A stretch of DNA of 64,000 bases from Shinella yambaruensis (GCF_022899355.1 NZ_JALJCK010000002.1:434001-498000); one strand, 5' to 3'. Positions 1 to 8,604 are shown, numbered from the stretch's first letter. A program made the numbers and translations. Notes: a model not told the origin generated them from the sequence alone.

Positions 1-434
1 CAAAGCACGCGGTCCGTGGTGTTGGCGAGCATGATGTCGATCGATTCCTGGAGGGCGTCGATGTCTTCCTTCGTGTGCCGCTGTGTCGCCAACTCGGCTA
101 TGATCGGCTCGATGTGTTCGAGCGTCTCGTGGACCTGGTCGATCGAGGTGTTCTGCAGCCGCATGAGCGTTGTGATCGCCGGCACGAACTTCAGCGGATC
201 AGGCTCGCAGATCTCCGCGCCGCCGTTTCGGCCGGAGACCAGGCGGATGAGGCCTTCCGCTTCCAGCGTTCGCAAGGCCTCGCGGATGACCGCGCGGCTG
301 AAGCCGAACTGCTCGATCAGATCCTTCTCCTGCGGCAGGCGGTCGCCGACGCGCAGCTTGCCGGCATCGACCGCCTCTCGAATCTGAGAGACGATCACCT
401 GAGACGCTTTTCCGGGATTGGCTGAATCAAACAT
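1..434 (-). CDS. FadR-subfamily GntR transcriptional regulator, 3' end cut by window
   Basis: This is a DNA-binding regulator with an N-terminal winged helix-turn-helix (about residues 10-75; motifs LPQEKDLIEQFGFSRAVIRE and LRTLEAEGLI), followed by the start of an all-helical FCD-type ligand domain. The gene runs off the left edge, so only about 144 residues are seen. ATG at 434 is chosen from family N-terminal length. Its AGGA lies too close to the ATG to be a good ribosome site, so an in-frame GTG at 476 (GAGG about 10 bases upstream) is an alternative. It is downstream of, and on the same strand as, the oxidoreductase pair. FadR-type proteins usually sense small organic acids or acyl-CoAs and repress neighbouring catabolic genes. 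A role on the GTATAC boxes nearby is inference. Confidence 0.88.
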   Translation of the reverse strand, partial: MFDSANPGKASQVIVSQIREAVDAGKLRVGDRLPQEKDLIEQFGFSRAVIREALRTLEAEGLIRLVSGRNGGAEICEPDPLKFVPAITTLMRLQNTSIDQVHETLEHIEPIIAELATQRHTKEDIDALQESIDIMLANTTDRVL

Positions 435-570
435 CTTCCTGGTCGCCGCCTGCGATGTGTCTTGCTGAGTATCCACCAGACTAAGGCCTCGCGCTGTTTC
501 TCGATATCTGTCTATCGGGGTTACTATTCTACTCATACCCAATCCGTCTTTGCATGTCTATCATACGCCC

Positions 571-2025
571 TCAGGGCGTTTGATCTGTCGGTCGCAGCCC
601 TCCTTGCGTCGGATCGAGCCATGGCGCGACTTCACGCAGGGCCAAGGGTTTGACGGGCATTCGCGCCGTGTCGGGCGCCGGGATGCTGTCGGCGGCAGCG
701 CAATACCGGCGGACGAGTTGCGCGACGGCAAAACCGCACATCCGCCCCTGGCATCTTCCCATGCCGGCACGCGTGCATTGCTTCACCGCTCGCTGGGCCC
801 CGTCCCACATCTCGGCATGGTAGTCGATTTCCCTGCGAGGGACGGACTCGCATCGGCAGACGATCGTATCCGGCTTCGTGAGATCGAAGATCTTCGGCTT
901 CAGCGCGAAGGACTTCAGCATGTGGTGAGCGAACTGCCGGCCGGCCGACCTGGTTCGCGACGCTGCCTCCCGTTTTTGGACCGCTTCCGGAGCAAGCCTG
1001 TGGCCCAGGTGCTCGAGAACGCTTGCGGCGGCAAGGATGCCCTCGGCCTTCGCCACGCGGTGCCCGCCAATTCCGGCGATTTCACCGGCAAGATAAACGC
1101 CTTCACGCGAGGTTTGGAGCTGACCGTCGGCTTTGACGAAGTGTGCCTGCTGAACCGGATCCCAGCGCAGCTCGCATCCCAGAAGCCGGGCTATCTGAAC
1201 ATTCGGCACGAAGCTGAAACTGGTCAGCAACGTATCGGCGGGTATCGTTCGGCGCGTTCCGGGAATCTCGCTGTGCGCAGCGTCGAATTCGGCGACCACG
1301 ACCGCACGCAGAGCGACATCGCCAACAGCTTCCACGACGCTGGTGCCCATGGAGACGTGAAGGCCCAGTCGCCGCATCCTGGCCAGGTACCCGAGCGCTT
1401 CCCGATAGATATGAAAATGCCTGTAGGGCTGCTTGACGCGGAGAGGCCAGAAGCGATCACGCGACAGTTCGCAGATTGCCGCCAGTTCGGCGCCTGCAGC
1501 CGCCAGCTGGGTCGATACCGGATACAGAAAGGGGCCTGTGCCGGCAATCACGACCTGTTTTCCGGGAAGAATCCCCTGGGCTTTCAAGAGGGTCTGGGCG
1601 GCCCCGGCCGTCATGACACCGGGCAGAGTCCATCCGGGAAACGGGATAACCCGTTCATGGGCGCCGGTGGCCAGAATGATCGCTCCCGCCGATATGCGCC
1701 CCGAATGTCCGCCCTGCGTATAAAGGATGGTCTTGCTGTCCTCGACGCCCCAAACGAGGGTGTCGGTGGAGATGGTTGCGTGATCGGCCTTGATCTTGCC
1801 AATCAGGTCGCGACCCGCCTCCTGCGAGGGGCCGACGATCGTTTCGGGCAGGGAGCCGGCCAGCCTGCTCTGACGATAATACTGGCCGCCGGGACGCGCA
1901 TTCTCGTCGAGAACGACGACGTTCACACCCGCATCGCTGAGGAGCGCGGCGGCCGAAAGGCCGGCCGGGCCGGCACCGATGACCAGGACGTCCGTGCTGG
2001 CTGGAGGGCGCTGCTGCGTCGTCAT
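571..2025 (-). CDS. FAD-dependent oxidoreductase, HcnB / opine-hydroxyproline dehydrogenase alpha-subunit type
   Basis: A 484-residue flavoprotein with an N-terminal FAD Rossmann motif (GAGPAGLSAAALL), a second nucleotide-binding motif near the middle (VIAGTGPFLYPV) and a C-terminal BFD-like [2Fe-2S] segment with clustered Cys (CRCESV, then KQCTRAGMGRCQGRMCG). This architecture is shared by HcnB, octopine/nopaline oxidase and D-hydroxyproline dehydrogenase alpha subunits, which oxidise a C-N bond with a small ferredoxin subunit and usually a separate DadA-like catalytic subunit. The start at 2025 overlaps the stop of the upstream ferredoxin gene as ATGA, so the two are translationally coupled; an upstream in-frame Met at 2091 was rejected for this reason. 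No third subunit is adjacent. Substrate unknown. Confidence 0.88.
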   Translation of the reverse strand: MTTQQRPPASTDVLVIGAGPAGLSAAALLSDAGVNVVVLDENARPGGQYYRQSRLAGSLPETIVGPSQEAGRDLIGKIKADHATISTDTLVWGVEDSKTILYTQGGHSGRISAGAIILATGAHERVIPFPGWTLPGVMTAGAAQTLLKAQGILPGKQVVIAGTGPFLYPVSTQLAAAGAELAAICELSRDRFWPLRVKQPYRHFHIYREALGYLARMRRLGLHVSMGTSVVEAVGDVALRAVVVAEFDAAHSEIPGTRRTIPADTLLTSFSFVPNVQIARLLGCELRWDPVQQAHFVKADGQLQTSREGVYLAGEIAGIGGHRVAKAEGILAAASVLEHLGHRLAPEAVQKREAASRTRSAGRQFAHHMLKSFALKPKIFDLTKPDTIVCRCESVPRREIDYHAEMWDGAQRAVKQCTRAGMGRCQGRMCGFAVAQLVRRYCAAADSIPAPDTARMPVKPLALREVAPWLDPTQGGLRPTDQTP

Positions 2026-2324
2026 TCCGCACGATCCTTCGACAAGGCGGGAACCTCGATTGTCATGCCGGGCTTGCAGGCCGTCATGCACGCTCGCTGG
2101 GACCGCTGGCCGTCCACGTCGACAAGACAGTCGTAGCAGACGCCCATCCCGCAGAACTGGCCGCGTTCGCGGCCGGTTTCGCGAGTTTTCCTGAAAACGT
2201 TCATGCCCGCAGCGAGGAGGACACCGGCCACCGTCTCGCCGGGATATGCGCGGACCGGCATTCCATTCACGGAAATGTCGAACGGTTGTCCGCGCTTTAC
2301 GGGGGCGACGCGTAGATCAATCAT
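2022..2324 (-). CDS. (2Fe-2S)-binding small subunit, HcnA-like
   Basis: A 100-residue plant-type ferredoxin-like protein with the Cx4Cx2C ligand pattern (FCGMGVCYDC) and a fourth Cys in QRACM. It is the electron-transfer partner of the flavoprotein that follows and overlaps it by four bases. A GAGG ribosome site lies about seven bases before the ATG. It is the first gene of a two-gene minus-strand operon transcribed away from the hydroxyacid dehydrogenase. The intergenic space holds a perfect TAGTATACTA palindrome, a probable operator. Length fits the HcnA/SoxA-type family. Confidence 0.88.
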   Translation of the reverse strand: MIDLRVAPVKRGQPFDISVNGMPVRAYPGETVAGVLLAAGMNVFRKTRETGRERGQFCGMGVCYDCLVDVDGQRSQRACMTACKPGMTIEVPALSKDRAE

Positions 2325-2346
2325 TTTGACCTCACATTCATAAAAC

Positions 2347-2356
2347 TAGTATACTA
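2347..2356. promoter_or_regulatory. GTATAC-centred palindromic box (putative FadR-type operator)
   Basis: TAGTATACTA is a perfect 10-base palindrome just upstream of the HcnA-like gene and on the other side facing the 2-hydroxyacid dehydrogenase. Related boxes occur at 2473, 11025, 11041 and 11164. FadR-subfamily regulators commonly bind short palindromes with a GT-N-AC core, so assignment to the regulator at the left edge is a reasonable inference. Confidence 0.5.
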
Positions 2357-2472
2357 TATATCCTGCCATGAAGGGTAAGTCCAGTGAACGGAACAAACAT
2401 TCGAGGCGGCAGGAACCCGTTCTCCGTCGATGGTAGCGGACCTAGGCGGTTCCGTTGCGAAACTGCATTATT

Positions 2473-2482
2473 AGGTGTACTG
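2473..2482. promoter_or_regulatory. GTGTAC-centred box upstream of the 2-hydroxyacid dehydrogenase
   Basis: AGGTGTACTG lies 36 bases before the chosen start of the dehydrogenase. The ten bases GTGTACTGGT starting at 2475 recur exactly at 11166-11175, upstream of the binding-protein operon of the same cluster. A further half-site-like GGTATCATA follows at 2482. Confidence 0.4.
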
Positions 2483-2518
2483 GTATCATATAATCGTGCT
2501 GAGGGAGGTGAAACCGTC

Positions 2519-3502
2519 ATGGTGCATTTGGCGTTTCTGGATGCCGTGGATCCGAGGATTCGGGAAGAGATCGGCAGGCTTCTTCCCTCCGGCTGGCAGG
2601 TATCGTGCACCCTTTCCAACGATAGGCGCGACCGGCAGGCGGCTGTCGCAGGTGCTGACGTGGCGATGATAATCGGAACGGGGATCGATGCTGCGCTCCT
2701 GGAGGCAGCGCCGAATCTGAAGTTTGTCCAGAAGCTCGGTGCGGGTGTCGACAATGTGGACCCCCAGGCGTGCCAGCGGCACAATGTAGGGCTCGCGCGT
2801 CTTCAGGCCGGGAATGCGGGGCAGGTCGCCGAGCATACCGTCCTGTTGATGCTGGCGGCACTCCGCCGGTTACCCTATTTCGATCGTCGGACACGGGCCG
2901 GACAGTGGTTGCGGGCGGAAGGTCGGGCGACTCAGCGGCAATTAGCCGGCAAGACGGTCGGGATCGTCGGTCTCGGCGCGATAGGGCGCGAGGTTGCGCG
3001 CCTTCTTGCCGGTTTTGACGTCGATGTCGTCTATTACGATATCAGACGGCCGGACGAGGATACCGAGGCAAGACTGGCGGTCCGCTTTTGCGAATACGAG
3101 GAGCTGCTCACCTGCTGCGACGTGGTCAGCCTGCATGTCCCGCTCACGGCGCAGACCCGGAACATGCTCGATGAAAGACGCATCAGGATGCTGAAGCCGG
3201 GCGCCACGATCGTCAATTGCGCCCGAGGGGGCTTGATAGACGAAGCGGCATTGGCACTCGCACTCGATCGCAAGGGGATCTTCGCGGCGGGTCTCGATAC
3301 GTTCGACGTCGAACCTCTGCACGAATCGCCGCTGTTTACGCGCGACGATGTTGTGGTGACGCCCCATCTGGCGGGCGCGACACTGGAGAATTTCGTGAAG
3401 ATCTATGAACGCGGCCTGGCGAATATCGAGCTGTTTCTGTCCGGACGCCCGCTCCCCGACGGCGAACTCTGCATCCGGCTGGGCGAGGGATGGTCAAACT
3501 AG
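2519..3502 (+). CDS. D-isomer specific 2-hydroxyacid dehydrogenase
   Basis: A 327-residue NAD-dependent dehydrogenase of the D-2-hydroxyacid / phosphoglycerate dehydrogenase family. It has the Rossmann motif VGLGAIGREVARLL near residue 150, the family signature with the substrate-binding Arg (NCARGGLIDEAAL), and the late catalytic His in TPHLAGAT. The reading frame is open from 2384, but ATG 2519 follows a strong GGAGGTG and matches the family N-terminus, so it is preferred. The TAG stop is the first TAG of a CTAGAGCATTTCC repeat. It stands divergent to the HcnAB-like pair. Likely substrates are a 2-oxoacid/2-hydroxyacid couple such as hydroxypyruvate or glyoxylate; the actual one is not determinable. 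Confidence 0.9.
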   Translation: MVHLAFLDAVDPRIREEIGRLLPSGWQVSCTLSNDRRDRQAAVAGADVAMIIGTGIDAALLEAAPNLKFVQKLGAGVDNVDPQACQRHNVGLARLQAGNAGQVAEHTVLLMLAALRRLPYFDRRTRAGQWLRAEGRATQRQLAGKTVGIVGLGAIGREVARLLAGFDVDVVYYDIRRPDEDTEARLAVRFCEYEELLTCCDVVSLHVPLTAQTRNMLDERRIRMLKPGATIVNCARGGLIDEAALALALDRKGIFAAGLDTFDVEPLHESPLFTRDDVVVTPHLAGATLENFVKIYERGLANIELFLSGRPLPDGELCIRLGEGWSN

Positions 3503-3511
3503 AGCATTTCC
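3499..3511. repeat. Partial rhizobial intergenic repeat CTAGAGCATTTCC
   Basis: One arm of the CTAGAGCATTTCC element, containing the stop codon of the preceding dehydrogenase. A full inverted copy follows at 3562-3605 and a single arm recurs at 61713-61725. I know this motif as very common between genes in Rhizobiaceae. Confidence 0.7.
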
Positions 3512-3561
3512 AGCCGGAGCGGGATCGCTTCGGCGTCGGATAATGCGGTAAAAACAAGAAC

Positions 3562-3605
3562 CTAGAGCATTTCCGGTGAACCGGAGTTCACCGGAAATGC
3601 TCTAG
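3562..3605. repeat. Rhizobial intergenic repeat forming a perfect hairpin
   Basis: Two perfectly complementary 20-base arms (3562-3581 and 3586-3605, beginning CTAGAGCATTTCC) flank a CGGA loop. It sits between the convergent dehydrogenase and acyl-CoA synthetase genes and could act as a transcription stop or RNA-stabilising hairpin. No T-run follows on either strand. Confidence 0.8.
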
Positions 3606-3690
3606 GCGGTCTTCCGCTTGCCGTGCGAGGGGAGACTTCCGATCCGGCATGGCCGGCGTTCGTTCCCGGTGCCGCCTGGCGGAAAAATCA

Positions 3691-3727
3691 GGGCGCCTCG
3701 ATCGTGCTTTCGCCGGTCGAGGCGCCC
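3691..3727 (-). terminator. Rho-independent terminator of the acyl-CoA operon
   Basis: An 11-base perfect inverted repeat (GGGCGCCTCGA, 3691-3701, with its complement at 3717-3727) lies 20 bases after the acyl-CoA synthetase stop. On the minus strand it is followed by TGATTTTT, the expected U-tract. It closes the six-gene minus-strand operon. Confidence 0.8.
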
Positions 3728-3746
3728 ATTCCGCTGGATGGTCCGA

Positions 3747-5933
3747 TCATCCCTCGGTGACGATGAGGACGTCGAGTGCCTCGACCTTGTCCTCAAGGCA
3801 CCATAGGGGGTTGATTTCGAACGCCTGCACCTGATCGCCGAGCGACAGGCTCGCCTGCGTGATCCGGTGGATCGCCGCCGCGGCCTTTGCGATATCCACT
3901 TTTGGGCCGCCCCGAGCGCCGTTCAACAGCGGGCTTGCGCGCAGAGAGCGAAGCATCGTCTGGATATCGTCCTGCGTCACAGGAAGGACGCGCAGGCTCA
4001 CGTCCTTCAGGGTTTCGATCCAGATGCCCCCAAGTCCGACCGCGAGCGTGGGGCCGAAGGAAGGATCGATCGTGACGCCGGCGAAAAGTTCCACCCCACG
4101 AGGGCGCATCGGGCTCACAAGGACACCCTCGACATTGGCGCCCGCGACACGGCGCCCCGCCGCGGCGACGCGCTCGTAGGCGTCGCGCACCGCCTCGGCC
4201 GTCTGGAGATCGAGGGCTACGCCACCGACGTCGGACTTGTGCGCGATCTCGGCGGCGCAGATCTTCAGGACGACCGGATATCCGAGCTTTTCCGCGGCGA
4301 TGACGGCTTCCTGCGCGTCGTTCACCAGTTCCGCCGGAACAAGCGGCACGCCGCTCGCTTCGAGAAGCTCGCGGCCGGCATATTCCGACCAGGGGCCTTT
4401 GCGGGAATCGTGAAGCGTGATCGCCGGCGCCGGGGTTTCGGCTTTGCCTGCGGCGAGGGCCGCGCTGCGGGCCTTTTGCCACCGGACGCAATGCCCGAGG
4501 GCCGTCATGCCGAACTCGATGCCGCCGAGCATGAAGATGCGGTTTGCATCGTAGAGCTCCCGCGCAAACGGACCCACTTCCATGCAACTCAGGCTGACCG
4601 GAACGATCGCGACAGGGGATTTGTCCAGCATGTCCCGAACATAGGCCATTCGGGCCGCTTCCTTTTCCGCCGCGGCATCGTCGGGACGGGTCTGCGGAAC
4701 CACGTTGAAACCGAGATAGAGGACGAAGTCGATGTTCGGGTCACGGCTGACGATTTCCGCAACGACATCCATCGGAACGGCGGGCGTGCCCGTTTCGCGC
4801 AGGGTATCGACGGCAGCCGTGTCCAGGGGATTCTGCACCGTGGCGAATGAGGGGAGATAGTCCGCGAGCGCCTTCCTTGTCTCCGGGCTGAAGCCGGGAA
4901 GCTCCAGGCCTTCGTCGGATGCGCGGTCGGCAATGATGTCGCAGGCGCCGCCCGACGCGGTGACGGCGCCCATGCGTGCGCCCTTGATGTGCACGCCGCT
5001 CGCGAAGAGGCCGGCGGTGATCAGCAATTCCTCCAGGCTGCGCACGCGCGCAACGCCCACCTGGCGAAGGGCTGCATCGACCACGGCTTCGTCGCCGGCG
5101 ACCGCGCCGGTATGGGCAAGCGCGGCTTTCTGACCTTCCGGCGTGCGCCCGGCCTTGAGCACGACGATCGCCTTGCCTGCGACGAGAGCCTGGCGCGCGA
5201 GATCGAGGAAGCGGCGCCCGTTGCGGAATTGCTCGGCGAAGATCGCGATCACCCGGGTCTCGCCATCGGCGATCAAATGCTCGATCACGTCCGCCGTATC
5301 GACGATGGCTTCGTTGCCCATGCAGATGAGCTTGGAAACGCCGATGCCATGGGTCCGGGCGAGCCTCATGATGACGGTGGCAAGCGCGCCGCTCTGAAGG
5401 ACGATGGAAACGTTGCCGCTTTTCATCCCGGCCGGGATTTCCTGGCCATAGGCGGAAACACCCTCCGCGATGTTCACGAAGCCCGGGCAGTTCGGTCCAA
5501 GGATCGTGATGCCGTGCGCGGCGGCCTTGTCCTGCAGCTCGCGCTGGCGATCATGCGCGCCGGATTCGCCGAAGCCTGCGGCGATGATCACCGCGTTGCG
5601 GATCCCGACGCTGGAAGCATCGTCTAGGACCGACCCCACGAAATCGGTCGGAGTCGCGATATAGACGAGGTCCACCGGCTCCTTGAGATCGCGGAGGCTG
5701 GCGAGGCAGGGAATGCCGAAGATCGTCCGGCGCTTGGGATTGACCGGCACGATGCGGCCTTCGAAGCCCTGCGCTTTGAGGTTGCGGAAGATATTCCGGC
5801 CCCAATAGGACGTTTCGGACGCGCCGACGACCGCGATGCTGCGCGGTGAGAAAAAGCCGTTCAGGGAGAGGCCGGCGGAATGGCCGTTGGTTCGACCGTC
5901 GTCGCTCGACTGGCGGAGAGCCGGGGTGTTCAT
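3747..5933 (-). CDS. Acyl-CoA synthetase, ADP-forming (acetate-CoA ligase family)
   Basis: A 728-residue single-chain NDP-forming acyl-CoA synthetase that makes an acyl-CoA from a free acid, CoA and ATP through a phospho-His intermediate. In order: CoA-binding Rossmann domain (about 25-125; SIAVVGAS), succinyl-CoA-ligase-like domains (about 150-450) with the phospho-His loop AALAHTGAVAGDE, and a C-terminal ATP-grasp domain (about 510-728; GYPVVLKICAAEIAHKSDVGG). ATG 5933 is preferred over one 63 bases upstream because AGGAGA sits eight bases before it. Last gene of the operon, 49 bases after the DUF35 gene, so it probably activates the pathway's substrate or a late intermediate. Confidence 0.9.
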   Translation of the reverse strand: MNTPALRQSSDDGRTNGHSAGLSLNGFFSPRSIAVVGASETSYWGRNIFRNLKAQGFEGRIVPVNPKRRTIFGIPCLASLRDLKEPVDLVYIATPTDFVGSVLDDASSVGIRNAVIIAAGFGESGAHDRQRELQDKAAAHGITILGPNCPGFVNIAEGVSAYGQEIPAGMKSGNVSIVLQSGALATVIMRLARTHGIGVSKLICMGNEAIVDTADVIEHLIADGETRVIAIFAEQFRNGRRFLDLARQALVAGKAIVVLKAGRTPEGQKAALAHTGAVAGDEAVVDAALRQVGVARVRSLEELLITAGLFASGVHIKGARMGAVTASGGACDIIADRASDEGLELPGFSPETRKALADYLPSFATVQNPLDTAAVDTLRETGTPAVPMDVVAEIVSRDPNIDFVLYLGFNVVPQTRPDDAAAEKEAARMAYVRDMLDKSPVAIVPVSLSCMEVGPFARELYDANRIFMLGGIEFGMTALGHCVRWQKARSAALAAGKAETPAPAITLHDSRKGPWSEYAGRELLEASGVPLVPAELVNDAQEAVIAAEKLGYPVVLKICAAEIAHKSDVGGVALDLQTAEAVRDAYERVAAAGRRVAGANVEGVLVSPMRPRGVELFAGVTIDPSFGPTLAVGLGGIWIETLKDVSLRVLPVTQDDIQTMLRSLRASPLLNGARGGPKVDIAKAAAAIHRITQASLSLGDQVQAFEINPLWCLEDKVEALDVLIVTEG

Positions 5934-5982
5934 TGGTTTTCTCCTGGGTTGAGGAGGTACGCTTTTTTGGTGTGTGCCGGGC

Positions 5983-6411
5983 CTAAGCCTCGGCACGCAC
6001 GACCGGACGGAACTTCGGCAGCGTCACGTCGTCCGTGACATGGTGGTAGACGATCTCGACGGGCATGCCGATCCTGACATGATCGGGATCCGCAGGGGCG
6101 TCGACGATGTTCGTCATCATGCGGCAGCCTTCGTCGAGTTCGACGAGCGCGACGACGTAGGGCGCATCGGCCTTGAAGGCCGGCCCCGGCGCCTTGTGGA
6201 CGATCGTGAGCGTGTAGATCCGGCCGCGCCCGGAGACCGGGGTCCATTTCAGCCGGCGCGAACTGCAATGGGGGCAGAGCGCGCGGGGATAGAAAATGTG
6301 GGCTTCGCAATCGTCGCAACGCTGAACCTCGATTTTCTCCCGCTTGAGGCTTTCCCAGAACGGCGCCGTGACGGGGTCGGCTTTCGGAAGCGGCTTCGTG
6401 TATTCGGTCAT
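5983..6411 (-). CDS. Zn-ribbon / OB-fold (DUF35) protein, thiolase partner
   Basis: A 142-residue acyl-CoA-associated DUF35 protein: an N-terminal rubredoxin-like zinc ribbon with two CxxC knuckles (CDDC, CPHC) followed by an OB-fold (GRGRIYTLTIVHKAP onward). Proteins of this family pair with thiolase-fold enzymes. In steroid side-chain degradation the DUF35 part of ChsH2 binds the aldolase Ltp2. It lies directly after the thiolase-fold gene with a three-base gap. No catalytic residues of its own are expected; it probably completes or stabilises the active complex. Confidence 0.9.
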   Translation of the reverse strand: MTEYTKPLPKADPVTAPFWESLKREKIEVQRCDDCEAHIFYPRALCPHCSSRRLKWTPVSGRGRIYTLTIVHKAPGPAFKADAPYVVALVELDEGCRMMTNIVDAPADPDHVRIGMPVEIVYHHVTDDVTLPKFRPVVRAEA

Positions 6412-6414
6412 GGT

Positions 6415-7560
6415 TCAATCTGCCGCCAGAATGGCGGTCCCCGTTGCTGAAAGCTTGCCGCCCGTGCCATGGACCAGGCCGATCTTCGCGTCGGCGACCT
6501 GGCGCAGGCCCTGTCCGCGGAAATCTCCACGAAGCTGGCGGATGCATTCGATGATGGTGAAGATGCCGAACATCCCGGGATGGGTATAGGAGAGGCCGCC
6601 GCCGCTCGTATTCAGCGGGAAATCGCCACCGGGCGCGATCCGGCCGCCCGAGACGAAATCGCCGCCTTCGCCCTTCCTGCAGAAGCCGAGATCTTCCAGC
6701 GATGTCAGAACCGTGTAGGTGAAGGAGTCGTAGACCTCGGCAACATCGACATCCGCGTGCTTGACGCCAGCCATCGCGAAAGCGTCAGGGCCCGAAATCC
6801 GGCCGGGGCCTGATGTGACGTCCGGCATCTGGCTGATGATCTGGTGATCGTGGCCTTCGCCCCAACCGAGCACGCGCACCGGTGCCTTCTTCAAGTCCCT
6901 TGCGCGTTCGACGCTGGTGACGACGACGGCGCCTGCTGCATCGGTCACGAGGCAGCAGTCCAGCTTGCGGAACGGCCAGCTGACATAGGGGGAGGCGAGG
7001 ACCTCCTCGATCGTCAGCGGATCGCGCTTGAACGCCCTGGGGTTCAGTCGCGCCCATTGGCGCGCGGCAACGGCGATTTCCGCAAGCTGGCGGTCTGTCG
7101 TGCCGTACTGGTGCATATGGCGCGCGCAGGCCATGGAATACGCGCCCGGCGCGCCGGGCATGCCGTAGGGATTTTCGAACTGGCCTTCCATTCCCTGCGC
7201 GCTGCTGGCCGAAGCGGGCAGGCCGACACGAGACCTGCCGCTTTCGCCGTGGACGATCAGGGCCACCTCGATCCTCCCCGAGGCGATTGCCGCTGCGGCA
7301 TGGCCGAGATGCACGACGAAGGACGAGCCGCCGACATGCGTTCCGTCGTAATAGCGGGGGTGGATGCCCAGATATTCGGCCACCTCGGTCGTGCGGAACC
7401 CCGCCGTGAACAGTCCATCCACGTCGCGGAGCGCAAGGCCGGCATCGTCGAGCGCATTGAGCACGGCTTCACCCTGGAGTTGAAGCGTGGATTTGTTCGG
7501 AACAACGCCGATCTCGTCGGATTCGGCAACGCCGACGACGGCGGCCTGTCTGGTTGGCAT
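6415..7560 (-). CDS. Thiolase-fold protein (SCP-x / Ltp2-like) lacking the nucleophilic Cys
   Basis: A 381-residue member of the SCP2-thiolase group. The segment where thiolases carry the acylated Cys reads THVGGSSFVV, with Gly/Ser instead of Cys. The C-terminal His motif is kept (SGGGLSYTHPGMFG). Thiolase-fold proteins without the Cys that pair with DUF35 proteins, such as Ltp2 of actinobacteria, act as retro-aldolases on beta-hydroxyacyl-CoA thioesters rather than as thiolases. The next gene is a DUF35 protein, so an aldolase role is a serious option. ATG 7560 overlaps the stop of the SDR gene as TAATG and has GAGGAG upstream. Confidence 0.85.
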   Translation of the reverse strand: MPTRQAAVVGVAESDEIGVVPNKSTLQLQGEAVLNALDDAGLALRDVDGLFTAGFRTTEVAEYLGIHPRYYDGTHVGGSSFVVHLGHAAAAIASGRIEVALIVHGESGRSRVGLPASASSAQGMEGQFENPYGMPGAPGAYSMACARHMHQYGTTDRQLAEIAVAARQWARLNPRAFKRDPLTIEEVLASPYVSWPFRKLDCCLVTDAAGAVVVTSVERARDLKKAPVRVLGWGEGHDHQIISQMPDVTSGPGRISGPDAFAMAGVKHADVDVAEVYDSFTYTVLTSLEDLGFCRKGEGGDFVSGGRIAPGGDFPLNTSGGGLSYTHPGMFGIFTIIECIRQLRGDFRGQGLRQVADAKIGLVHGTGGKLSATGTAILAAD

Positions 7561-8552
7561 TACCTGCTCTCCTCTTTGCGCACCCAATAGCGGCGTCCCT
7601 CGCCGATCGCGTGCCAGTCATCGTCGCCCAGGTTGTCGACGTCGCGGCCGAACGGCATTGCGGGACGGGGCTTCATGTCGGGTTCCATATATGTGTCGAA
7701 GGCATCTGCCAGGCTCTCGGCCGTCCAGGCATGATCGCCTTCCAGCCGCGCCAGCGTGCGCGGAGGTTCAATGAGCGTGTAGCCGAAACCGTAGGAATGG
7801 AAGACCTGGCCGTTGACGTTCGCGGCGCGATCGGAAGCAAGGAAGGAGACCAGCGGCGCGACATTATCGGGATCCTTGGGCGTGCCTCTGGCGTGCTCGC
7901 TCGGCCATTTGCCGGTTTCCTCGAAGATCTTCCGCGATTCCGGCTTCGAGTCGATCATGCGCGTCGTACCGGTCGGCAGGACGACGTTCGAGGTGACGCC
8001 GTATTTTGCCATCGCATTGGCCGTGGAATAGCTGAGCCCGATGATGCCGGCCTTGGCGGCGGAGTAGTTCGGCTGTCCCGCGTCGCCATAGGCCGAGCCC
8101 GACGCCAGCGAAATGATGCGGCCGCCCTTCTGCTGCCGCATCAGGGCCGTTGCCGGGCGCAGAACGTTGAACAGCCCCTTGAGGTGAACGGCGACCACGA
8201 CGTCCCATTCCTCCTCCGTCATGTTGAAGATCATCCGATCGCGCAGGACGCCCGCCGCGTGGACGACGATATCAAGGCGACCGAAGGTGTCGACCGCCTG
8301 TTCAACCATTCCCTGGGCGGCGGCATGGTCGGCGACCGAACTGCCGTTGATGACGGCTTTACCGCCGAGCGCCTCGATGGCGGCTTGCGTTTCTTGCGCC
8401 GGTCCGGCGTCGGTGCCGTCTCCTGCCAGTCCCGCACCCAGATCGTTGATGACGACTTTCGCACCATTGGCCGCCAGGGACAGCGCGATCCCGCGACCGA
8501 TCCCGCGTCCTCCGCCGGTGACGAGCGCGACTTTTCCGTCCAGCAACTTCAT
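7560..8552 (-). CDS. SDR family dehydrogenase, MFE-2 hydroxyacyl-CoA dehydrogenase type
   Basis: A 330-residue short-chain dehydrogenase with the cofactor loop TGGGRGIGRG, HAAG in place of the usual NNAG, Ser in SLASGSAYG and the YSAAK catalytic pair. It is longer than a classical SDR by about 70 C-terminal residues, as in the 3-hydroxyacyl-CoA dehydrogenase domain of peroxisomal multifunctional enzyme 2. In this operon it would oxidise a 3-hydroxyacyl-CoA after the dehydrogenase and hydratase steps. Translation is coupled to the thiolase-fold gene by a one-base overlap. NAD(H) versus NADP(H) preference is not obvious. Confidence 0.9.
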   Translation of the reverse strand: MKLLDGKVALVTGGGRGIGRGIALSLAANGAKVVINDLGAGLAGDGTDAGPAQETQAAIEALGGKAVINGSSVADHAAAQGMVEQAVDTFGRLDIVVHAAGVLRDRMIFNMTEEEWDVVVAVHLKGLFNVLRPATALMRQQKGGRIISLASGSAYGDAGQPNYSAAKAGIIGLSYSTANAMAKYGVTSNVVLPTGTTRMIDSKPESRKIFEETGKWPSEHARGTPKDPDNVAPLVSFLASDRAANVNGQVFHSYGFGYTLIEPPRTLARLEGDHAWTAESLADAFDTYMEPDMKPRPAMPFGRDVDNLGDDDWHAIGEGRRYWVRKEESR

Positions 8553-8604
8553 TTCCGTTCCCTTTCCTGTCGTTCCTGCGTGCCCAAGTCCTCGGGCGTG
8601 TCGG

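Noticed and set aside
565-579. Hairpin ACGCCC-TCA-GGGCGT with the oxidoreductase stop codon in its loop
   Set aside because: Only six base pairs and no T-run on the transcribed strand; too weak to call a terminator.
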